Positions 20,697 through 27,826 of a DNA stretch of 27,826 nt are shown one piece after another. The stretch covers positions 1 to 27,826 of the forward strand of contig JAWXCH010000239.1 of the NCBI GenBank assembly GCA_034440595.1, given 5' to 3'. Position numbers and translations under genes: made by a program. Numbering within the stretch: position 1 is the first letter of the stretch; every line of letters starts with the position of its first letter. The notes beneath the pieces are model-generated. The model was not told where the DNA came from, did not search any database, and worked only from the letters and a program-made list of their open reading frames with translations. Origin of the DNA: JAWXCH01 sp034440595 (GTDB lineage Bacteria > Planctomycetota > Planctomycetia > Pirellulales > JALHPA01).

Positions 20697-23381
20697 ATGT
20701 CGGAGTCCGGTTTTTCACAATCACCGCGTGCCACCTACCGGGTGCAACTGCACGCCGGATTTCAATTCAGTCATGCCGCCGCGATCGCAGACTATTTGGG
20801 CAAGCTCGGAATCAGTCATTTTTATGCCTCCCCTTGTTTGCAGGCCGCCCCTGGTAGCCTGCACGGCTACGACGTCCTCGATCATCACCGCGCTAACGAT
20901 GAATTGGGAGGGGACGAAGCGTTTTTTGTCTTCTCGCATGCTCTGGCACGCAACGGGCTGGGACTGCTGTTGGATATCGTTCCCAACCACATGAGCATCT
21001 CGCATCGTGGCAATCGCTGGTGGTGGGATGTTTTAGAAAATGGACAGGCAAGTCAGTACGCTGGATTTTTTGACGTCGACTGGAAATCGCCCGAGGCTAA
21101 AAACCAGAATACGGTGCTGATGGCGATTTTAGGGGACCACTATGGAAGAGTTCTGGAAGCAGAGGACATCCGCCTGGAACGTGATGGCGGTTCGTTCATT
21201 CTGCGATACTTTGATCACGTTTTGCCAGTGGCACCACGTTCGATGGATGGCATGCTGCACGATGCCGCAGAGCGTGCCGAGTCAGACGATTTGGCTTTTA
21301 TTGCGGACTGTCTGAATCAACTCCCTCTGGCGACTGACACCGACCGCTCCAGCGTTCAACGACGGCACCGTAATAAGCAAGTCTTGCGTGCTCAATTGGA
21401 ACGACTCTGTGCCGAGAATGCAGAAATCGCCGCTGCGATCGAAGAAGTCATCTGTGATACAAACGCGTCTCCCGACGAGTTGGACGTGCTATTGGAGCGA
21501 CAGAATTACCGCCTGGCCTACTGGCGAACCGCGCGCGATGAACTGGACTATCGGCGTTTTTTCGATGTTAATTTTCTGGTGGGTTTGCGTGCCGAGGACG
21601 AACGAGTCTTTCAAGATACACACGCCCACGTTCTGGGATGGGTGCAAAAAGGACTGGTCAACGGTTTGCGCGTTGACCATCCGGACGGTTTACGCGACCC
21701 AGAAGGATATTTCGAGAGGCTGCGCGCGGCCGCGCCAGAGGCCTGGATCCTGGCGGAGAAGATCATCCTCCCAGGCGAACGTCTACCACAGTCCTGGCCC
21801 GTGCAGGGAACCACGGGCTACGATTTTATTTTTCGCGCAGCGGGTGTCCTGGTCGATCCGGCAGGGGAAACACCGCTCACCGAGTTTTATGCGGACTTCA
21901 CTGGTGAGTCGACGGACTTCAAGGTCATTGTGCATGAGAAAAAAATGCTGGTCATGAAGTCGATGTTTTCGGCGGATCTCAATCGACTGACGGAACTGTT
22001 TGCCAGTGCCTGCGAACGCCACCGTCGGTATCGCGATTACACTCGGCGCGAATTGCTGCTGGTATTGCGTGAAACCATCGCCTGCTTGCCGGTGTACCGA
22101 ACCTATGCGAGAAACCAAAACCAGATCAGCGATTTTGATATCGGTATTCTGGAAGCTGCCATCGAAGCAGCCAAAGCCAGCCGGAGCGATGTGGACGCCG
22201 ATCTGTTCGATTTTCTACGCGACATTTTGCAGCTAAAAATTCGGGGTACAACCGAGGCCGAGTTGGTCATGCAGTTTCAGCAGCAGACCGGCCCGGTCAT
22301 GGCCAAGGGGGTGGAGGATACGACTTTTTACAATTTCAACCGGCTGGTTGCGTTGAATGAAGTTGGCGGAGATCCTGGCCATTGGTCTATGCCCGCCGAG
22401 CAGTTCCATGCCGAGTGCCAATACGCCAAAGAGAATCATCCCTACGCACAGTTGGCCACAACCACGCACGATACCAAGCGGAGCGAGGACGTTCGCGCCC
22501 GCTTGTATGTCTTGTCCGAAATTCCCTCAGCCTGGGCTGCAGCCGTCCGCGAATGGTCCAGTTTGAACGAGTCGTTTCGCACCGATCTAATGCCGGATCG
22601 CAATACCGAGTACATGCTCTATCAGAATCTGGTGGGAGCCTGGCCCATCGAGTTGCCACGTTTTCAGGCCTATATGCAGAAGGCGACGCGTGAGGCCAAG
22701 GCCAACACCGCCTGGACTGATCCTAATCCAAAGTTTGAAGAAGCGCTCGAACAGTTTTGCGCCGGCATTTTTGAGCATGCACCGTTTCTCGCCAGCCTGG
22801 AAAAGTTTATCGCGTCAATTCAGCAGGCAGGTCGCACCAATTCGCTGGCTCAGTTGTTGTTGAAGATCACCACTCCTGGAGTACCCGACTTTTATCAGGG
22901 TAATGAGCTGTGGGACTTCAGTCTGGTCGATCCGGACAACCGCCGGCCGGTGGACTATGACCGCCGGCGAAAACTCTTCGCCGAACTGAGCAAATTGAGC
23001 GTCGAGCAGGTCATGGCACGTGCCGACGAAGGCCTGCCAAAAATGTGGGTCATCTGGCGTGCAATGCAGGCTCGCCAACAACGACCAGCGGCCCTCAGCG
23101 GCACGGCCGATTATCGAGAGTTACCAGTGCAAGGAAGCAAAAAGGAGCACGCGATTGCGTTCATTCGTGGTGACGATGCCATCACTATGATTCCGCGCTG
23201 GACAGCGCGATTGCAATCGCAGTGGGAAGGCACTTCGGTCGAACTGCCTGAGGGAACGTGGCAGAATCAGTTCACGCTGGAGGAATACCAAGGAGGAGAG
23301 CTCTCGCTGGAAAAACTCCTGGCCCGGTTCCCAGTGGCATTGTTATTGCGATTGACACCGGAACCAGATACGCAGGCTTAA
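20697..23381 (+). CDS. treY: Maltooligosyl trehalose synthase TreY (GH13_26)
   Basis: 894 residues. ATG 20697 (MSESGFSQSPRATYRVQL) has GGGAG about 7 bases upstream. TreY rearranges the reducing-end alpha-1,4 link of maltodextrins to an alpha,alpha-1,1 link, giving maltooligosyl-trehalose. Motifs in order: YRVQLHAGFQFSHAAAIADY, LLLDIVPNHMSI (region I), GLRVDHPDGLRDPEGYF with D327, AWILAEKIILPGE with E354, and TTTHDTKRSEDVRARL with D592. The C-terminal part includes TTPGVPDFYQGNELWDFSLV and DPDNRRPVDYDRR. All catalytic residues are present and the length is normal. Its usual partner TreZ, which releases trehalose, is not in the window. It converges on treS-mak, 14 bases between stops. Confidence 0.95.
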   Translation: MSESGFSQSPRATYRVQLHAGFQFSHAAAIADYLGKLGISHFYASPCLQAAPGSLHGYDVLDHHRANDELGGDEAFFVFSHALARNGLGLLLDIVPNHMSISHRGNRWWWDVLENGQASQYAGFFDVDWKSPEAKNQNTVLMAILGDHYGRVLEAEDIRLERDGGSFILRYFDHVLPVAPRSMDGMLHDAAERAESDDLAFIADCLNQLPLATDTDRSSVQRRHRNKQVLRAQLERLCAENAEIAAAIEEVICDTNASPDELDVLLERQNYRLAYWRTARDELDYRRFFDVNFLVGLRAEDERVFQDTHAHVLGWVQKGLVNGLRVDHPDGLRDPEGYFERLRAAAPEAWILAEKIILPGERLPQSWPVQGTTGYDFIFRAAGVLVDPAGETPLTEFYADFTGESTDFKVIVHEKKMLVMKSMFSADLNRLTELFASACERHRRYRDYTRRELLLVLRETIACLPVYRTYARNQNQISDFDIGILEAAIEAAKASRSDVDADLFDFLRDILQLKIRGTTEAELVMQFQQQTGPVMAKGVEDTTFYNFNRLVALNEVGGDPGHWSMPAEQFHAECQYAKENHPYAQLATTTHDTKRSEDVRARLYVLSEIPSAWAAAVREWSSLNESFRTDLMPDRNTEYMLYQNLVGAWPIELPRFQAYMQKATREAKANTAWTDPNPKFEEALEQFCAGIFEHAPFLASLEKFIASIQQAGRTNSLAQLLLKITTPGVPDFYQGNELWDFSLVDPDNRRPVDYDRRRKLFAELSKLSVEQVMARADEGLPKMWVIWRAMQARQQRPAALSGTADYRELPVQGSKKEHAIAFIRGDDAITMIPRWTARLQSQWEGTSVELPEGTWQNQFTLEEYQGGELSLEKLLARFPVALLLRLTPEPDTQA

Positions 23382-23395
23382 CTTGCAGCAGGCAT

Positions 23396-26300
23396 CTAAT
23401 GCCGGCCAGCCATCAATTCCAGCAGGCCCTGCATTGGAACCTCGACCCAGTCCGGGCGGTTGTTGAGTTCGTATCGCAACTCGTAAACCGCCTTTTCAAT
23501 CAGATAGTGGCTCAGCAGGTGTTCTGCATCCGCAATTCTTCCGGGAATAAAAATCGCGCCTTCGGAGCGTTTCAAATAGGCCTGCAAGAACGAAACGCTA
23601 TTCCAGACGGCCCATAGTCGTGCGGCCGACCCGAGAAATGGCGCGTCTTCGGCTGTACTGATCCCGCGAGCGACCAGTTTTGAATAGCCTTGATGCGCAG
23701 CATAGTGGAACGAACGGATCATACCGGCCAGATCCTGGAACGGGCTGCGCTTGTTTTTTCGGTCGGCGAGCGATCGCCCCGGCTCTCCTTCAAAATCCAG
23801 GATGACAAAGTCCTTGCCGGTGTACAGTACCTGGCCAAGGTGATAGTCGCCGTGACAACGAATCCGCATCGCCTGCAGTTTCTGAGCGGCGATCGTTTTC
23901 AGCGATTCCAGCAGCGGCTTTTGGCCAGATAGAATCGTCTGGGCCATTTCTTGAAGATTTACCTCCAGCCCCTTTTGGACCTGCCGCAGTAACTGCATCG
24001 TTTGAATGACTTCCTTGCGTAGCGACTGGTACATCGAACGCTGGTAGAGCTGCGAAAACGGCTCCGGTTTGAAGGCCGGATCGTCCACACATTCGGCCAG
24101 TGCCAGATGCATCTCGGCGGTACGGAGTCCAAGCAAACTTGCCGACTGCATAAAGCTACTGAGGCGATCTTGAATCTCGCCCGGGATCTCAGCCGACGCC
24201 AATTGCAACAAGGTCTGCGAAGGTGCCTCGGGCAGTGTACTGTCGGCACGATTTGCCAGACACTCCTCCAAGTACCTGCCAACGGTATCTAAGGTGTGCT
24301 TCCAGGCTGTGACCGAATTAGGAATATACTCGTGCATGACTGCCAGAGTAAAAGCCTCGGGATCCTCGGGCCGCCGATACTCGATCGCTCCGTATAAACG
24401 CGGAGTATTGGCAAAGCAGCGGTCCTCTGCCAATTGGCGACCGATTTCTAACTCTGGATTCTGGCCAATCTCAATGCGGCGAAAGATTTTGGCAATTGCG
24501 TGCTCGCCATAGCTGACGGAACTGTTGCTTTGATCGGAGCCGAGAAAACTCCCCGACAACGATTCCTTTGGCTGATTGCGCAGCAACTGCCCCTGCCGCG
24601 TCGTCCAGCCGGTCAATTCCCCTTGCTTGCCGTGAGTAGAACGGCGAACGAGCATGGTCTCCAGAACATCAGCAGAGAAGTGGCTATCCTGGATCGCGTC
24701 AAACAGTATTCCTTGGCGATTGAGTGGCTTGGAAACGATATGCACGGCGATCGAGTCCTTGTGCGCATGCGCAATCTGCTCCGCCTCTTCTCCCCACGCA
24801 CACGACAGCGGCAATGCGTAAAAGTCCCCCTCCCCCTGTGAGTATTCAAGTCGCAAAATCACAAAGATATGCCGTGGCTGCTTGGAGTTGCGTGATTTAC
24901 CTGCATCCGGCGAGTGGTTTTTTCCAATCGGCACTGTATCGACGACTCGCAACTGACGTACGTCTCGCGCCTTGCCTGAAAACCAGCGCCGTGTCAGCAG
25001 CCAACTGGTCAGCTCGACTTCGACCTGATTCCGCTTCGGACCAAAAAATATATCGTCCCAGTCTTCAGTGATAGTGATGACATTGGGTTGATCAGTTGCG
25101 GTCGGTGCGGCACTTCCGGGACACGTAAAATAGAACCAATAAAAGGCGTGCGGCCCCAAGGTCAGCATGTAGGGCAATTGGCTGATATAAGGGAACTTGG
25201 TCTGACCAAACAACTCGACAGGGCGGCACCCTTCGTAGCTAGACAGATCCAACTCCACGTACTGAACAAACCGCGACAAATTAGCGACAACCAGAATCGT
25301 GCTATCGCCATCGCGACGCAAAAACGCCAGCACCTTCAAATTATCAGGTTGCAGCATTTCCAGATCGCCACGGCCAAAGGCCGGGTAGCGCTGCCGCAGC
25401 GCTATCAAACGCTTCATCCACCACCACAACGATTGTGGGTTGTTCCGCTGCGTCTCGACATTGATCGCTTCATAGAGGTATTCCGAATCGACAATCATCG
25501 GCAGGCAAAGCCGCTGCGGATTGGCACGTGAAAACCCGCCGTTGCGGTCCGAACTCCATTGCATCGGCGTGCGCACGCCGTTGCGGTCACCGAGGTAAAT
25601 GTTGTCCCCCATGCCGATTTCGTCGCCGTAGTAGATGACGGGCGTGCCAGGGAGCGAGAATAACAGCCCATTCAGCAACTCGATCTTGCGTCGGTTGTTT
25701 CCCAACAGTGGGGCCAGTCGACGACGAATGCCAAGGTTAATTCTTGCCTGGCGATCGTTGGCATAGACGCGGTACATGTAATCGCGCTCTTCGTCGGTCA
25801 CCATTTCGAGTGTCAATTCATCATGATTGCGCAAGAACGTGAACCACTGCGAACTGGCGGGTATGGCTGGCGTCTGCTGCAATATATCCACGATCGGAAA
25901 GCGATCTTCCATTTGCACCGACATGAACAGTCGCGGCATGACCGGAAAATGAAATGCCGCGTGACATTCGTCACCATCGCCAAAATAGGCAACTGCATCC
26001 TCTGGCCATTGATTGGCCTCAGCCAATAGCATGCGGTCCTCAAAGTTACTGTCGATGTGCGCCCGGAGATCTTTGAGAAACTGATGCGTTTCCGGCAGGT
26101 TCTCGCAATTGGTCCCCTCCTTCTCATACAGATATGGCACCGCATCCAATCGCAGACCATCCACTCCGAGGCGCAGCCAATGGTCGACGGCGTTCAGTAG
26201 CGCCTCTTTGACCTTCGGATTTTCAAAATTCAAGTCCGGCTGGTGCGAATAAAAGCGGTGCCAGAAATACGACTGCGCGACCGGATCCCAGGTCCAGTTC

Positions 26301-26827
26301 GATGCTTCAAAATCCTTGAAGATAATGCGTGCATCGCGATACTTGTCCGGGGAGTCATTCCAAACATAGAAATCTCGCTGCCAGCTACCCGGTTTGGCAT
26401 GCCGCGCACGTTGAAACCACGGGTGCTGGTCCGAAGTGTGATTGAGAACCAGTTCGGTAATCACACGCAGCCCGCGACGGTGTGCCTCGCGCAGAAAAAT
26501 TTTAAAATCTCGGAGTGTACCGTACAAAGGATTGACGTCCGTGTAGTCCGCGGTGTCGTAACCGTCATCGCGCAACGGAGAGGGGTAAAAAGGGAGAATC
26601 CAGACCGCCGTGATGCCAAGTTCTTGCAGATAGTCCAGTTTCTGTGTCAATCCGATGAAATCCCCATTTCCGTCATCGGTTCCATCGAAAAACGACCGCA
26701 CATGCAATTGGTAGATCACGGCCGTTTGATACCAGCGAGCAACTGTGGCTTCGCTGGCGGATGCGTTCTCTTCGGTCGAATCTCGCGACCCCATATTGCT
26801 AGGTGTGGACTGTGCTGAATCGGCCAT
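23396..26827 (-). CDS. treS: Trehalose synthase-maltokinase fusion (TreS-Mak)
   Basis: 1143 residues from ATG 26827; only a weak GAGAA precedes it. Residues about 30-570 are a GH13_16 trehalose synthase that isomerises trehalose and maltose. It starts WYQTAVIYQLHVRSFFDGTD and has ITELVLNHTSD, GLRLDAVPYLYE with D228, LLAEANQWPED with E270 and FLRNHDELTLE with D336. Residues about 590-1143 are maltokinase, which makes maltose-1-phosphate with ATP: an N-terminal RRWFSGKARDVRQLRV, CHGDYHLGQV with D994, and ILDFEGEPGRSLADRK with D1011. The fusion hands maltose straight to phosphorylation for the GlgE glucan route, though glgE is not seen here. All catalytic motifs are intact. Confidence 0.96.
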   Translation of the reverse strand: MADSAQSTPSNMGSRDSTEENASASEATVARWYQTAVIYQLHVRSFFDGTDDGNGDFIGLTQKLDYLQELGITAVWILPFYPSPLRDDGYDTADYTDVNPLYGTLRDFKIFLREAHRRGLRVITELVLNHTSDQHPWFQRARHAKPGSWQRDFYVWNDSPDKYRDARIIFKDFEASNWTWDPVAQSYFWHRFYSHQPDLNFENPKVKEALLNAVDHWLRLGVDGLRLDAVPYLYEKEGTNCENLPETHQFLKDLRAHIDSNFEDRMLLAEANQWPEDAVAYFGDGDECHAAFHFPVMPRLFMSVQMEDRFPIVDILQQTPAIPASSQWFTFLRNHDELTLEMVTDEERDYMYRVYANDRQARINLGIRRRLAPLLGNNRRKIELLNGLLFSLPGTPVIYYGDEIGMGDNIYLGDRNGVRTPMQWSSDRNGGFSRANPQRLCLPMIVDSEYLYEAINVETQRNNPQSLWWWMKRLIALRQRYPAFGRGDLEMLQPDNLKVLAFLRRDGDSTILVVANLSRFVQYVELDLSSYEGCRPVELFGQTKFPYISQLPYMLTLGPHAFYWFYFTCPGSAAPTATDQPNVITITEDWDDIFFGPKRNQVEVELTSWLLTRRWFSGKARDVRQLRVVDTVPIGKNHSPDAGKSRNSKQPRHIFVILRLEYSQGEGDFYALPLSCAWGEEAEQIAHAHKDSIAVHIVSKPLNRQGILFDAIQDSHFSADVLETMLVRRSTHGKQGELTGWTTRQGQLLRNQPKESLSGSFLGSDQSNSSVSYGEHAIAKIFRRIEIGQNPELEIGRQLAEDRCFANTPRLYGAIEYRRPEDPEAFTLAVMHEYIPNSVTAWKHTLDTVGRYLEECLANRADSTLPEAPSQTLLQLASAEIPGEIQDRLSSFMQSASLLGLRTAEMHLALAECVDDPAFKPEPFSQLYQRSMYQSLRKEVIQTMQLLRQVQKGLEVNLQEMAQTILSGQKPLLESLKTIAAQKLQAMRIRCHGDYHLGQVLYTGKDFVILDFEGEPGRSLADRKNKRSPFQDLAGMIRSFHYAAHQGYSKLVARGISTAEDAPFLGSAARLWAVWNSVSFLQAYLKRSEGAIFIPGRIADAEHLLSHYLIEKAVYELRYELNNRPDWVEVPMQGLLELMAGRH

Positions 26828-27190
26828 GTTTTCTCGGATCTGGATAGTGTTCGACTATTTAGCGAGTTGCGATGATTGTAACATTTCGCGACTTCACGCC
26901 AACCGGAGTTTAACTTTGGGCCACTTCGCGCGACGTTCAACCGGCAATGATCGCAGGACAGTCAGTAATTTGCCTGCCCGCAGCGCACGATGACCGTCAG
27001 TTGACCGCTCGCAAATTTGCACACGGCCGAAGCCTGGTCACCGATTGGCGAACTTCAATACAACTGGGCGGTTGAGGTTTTGGCATGCACTTTGCACCTT
27101 TCTTTTCAGTAAATGGGGGTAAACCACAGTAGAAGTTCTCGCGAATTGAATATGACTGCGAGACGAAACCCAAGAATGGAGATGAACGCC
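26828..27190. other. Divergent intergenic region, 363 bases
   Basis: Between treS-mak (minus) and the DUF2383 gene (plus). AGTTGCG (26865-26871) can pair with CGCGACT (26887-26893), with one G-U pair and a long loop, 37 bases before the treS start. The side facing the DUF2383 gene has no inverted repeat of six bases or more. No gene is seen. Confidence 0.4.
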
Positions 27191-27655
27191 ATGTTAGAGA
27201 CCAAAAATACACTCAAGGCCGAGACTCTGGAACGCCTGCAGGATCTGGTGCAGATCAATTTGGATTCACAAAACGGGTTCAAAGAGGTCGCTGAGAAAGT
27301 TGAAGACGCCTCGCTGGCACGAATGTTCCGCGAATATGCGGCGGAGCGTGGCGCTCAGGCCTCGGAGCTGAAAACGCTGGTTGAAACAAACGGCGAAGAA
27401 GCGACCGACTCCGGATCCGTGGCGGCGGCAGCGCACCGTGCCTGGATCGATTTGAAAGCCGCATTTACTAGTGGCGGTTCGCATGCCTTGTTGGCCGAGG
27501 CCGAACGGGGTGAAGACCAGATCAAGCACAAGTACGAAGATGTGCTAAAGGAAACAGCGGGCAGTGCCGTCAACGATGTTTTGCAACGTCAGTACGCCGC
27601 TGTCAAGTCTTCGCACGATCGGATCAAAGCTCTCCGCGACGCCGCCAAGACCTAG
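27191..27655 (+). CDS. DUF2383/PA2169-type four-helix-bundle protein
   Basis: 154 residues from ATG 27191 (MLETKNTLKAETLERL), preceded by GGAG (27178-27181) at 9 bases; in-frame ATGs at 27176 and 27182 overlap that site and are less likely. The sequence is almost wholly helical: LERLQDLVQINLDSQNGFKE, ASLARMFREYAAERGAQASE, AHRAWIDLKAAFTSG, ALLAEAERGEDQIKHKYEDV and ending SSHDRIKALRDAA. This is the PA2169/DUF2383 ferritin-like bundle pattern, including the E-x-G-E-D-x-I motif. Function is unknown and metal binding is not shown. It is cytoplasmic, as no signal peptide is present. It is a single-gene unit with a strong terminator. Confidence 0.88.
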   Translation: MLETKNTLKAETLERLQDLVQINLDSQNGFKEVAEKVEDASLARMFREYAAERGAQASELKTLVETNGEEATDSGSVAAAAHRAWIDLKAAFTSGGSHALLAEAERGEDQIKHKYEDVLKETAGSAVNDVLQRQYAAVKSSHDRIKALRDAAKT

Positions 27656-27682
27656 AACCTTCGCCATAATTGAACTGCGCTT

Positions 27683-27754
27683 CGCCCGCTGTACTGTTGA
27701 CGATTGTCTGGTTGAACCAGTCCGACAATCGAAAAGTAGTACAGCGGGCGTTTT
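27683..27754 (+). terminator. Compound rho-independent terminator
   Basis: Outer arms CGCCCGCTGTACT (27683-27695) and AGTACAGCGGGCG (27738-27750) pair perfectly over 13 bases and are followed by TTTT. Inside, CGATTGTC (27701-27708) pairs with GACAATCG (27724-27731), and TGGTT/AACCA closes a small apical loop. Confidence 0.85.
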
Positions 27755-27826
27755 CGTTGAGTTTCCGCGGCGGATGATCGGTTTAAGGGAGGTCTGCTTT
27801 GTATTGCGAGCCGCCACTACCTACAA

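Overview
The window looks like a piece of a planctomycete chromosome (Pirellulales-like). This is inferred from gene content and style, not from a marker gene: a TreS-maltokinase fusion, a PAS hybrid kinase with a CheB-like front end, CsrA, and many small stress proteins (DUF4142, GSP17M-like, DUF3309, DUF1328, DUF883, DUF1469, DUF2892-like, BON, DUF2383) set singly between long spacers. No phage, transposon, CRISPR, rRNA or tRNA was seen.

Layout. 1-1928: tail of a UDP-glucose dehydrogenase, then a HAD phosphatase fused to what looks like a dead HerA/DUF87-type ATPase domain. 2206-5150: small membrane or exported stress proteins, mostly one gene per transcription unit. 5608-9786: an NtrC-type sigma-54 response regulator followed by a hybrid histidine kinase whose N-terminus resembles a decayed CheB methylesterase. 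10168-13314: DUF1328 protein, CsrA, a DUF883/DUF1469/small-protein operon like E. coli yqjD-yqjE, and a free Hpt phosphotransfer protein. 13582-26827: alpha-glucan and trehalose genes (GH133 debranching enzyme, GlgX, TreY, TreS-Mak), interspersed with a DUF2892-like protein, an exported Arg/Asp-repeat protein and a BON protein. 27191-27655: a DUF2383/PA2169-type four-helix protein.

How it may work together (inference). GlgX and the GH133 enzyme would debranch glycogen. TreY would convert linear glucan ends to maltooligosyl-trehalose. TreS-Mak would interconvert trehalose and maltose and phosphorylate maltose. TreZ and GlgE, needed to close these routes, are absent and must lie elsewhere. Phosphorelay parts (kinase, Hpt, sigma-54 regulator) and CsrA sit among these genes, so the region reads as a stress or desiccation island joining signalling, storage-carbon turnover and envelope stress proteins.

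The least expected signal is in the leaders. At least seven unrelated genes carry an inverted repeat of unrelated sequence whose start-codon-proximal edge lies 42-48 nt upstream of the chosen start. Two more have one at 51 nt, and another three carry a hairpin at about 22-26 nt. I found this by eye, so it needs a statistical test.
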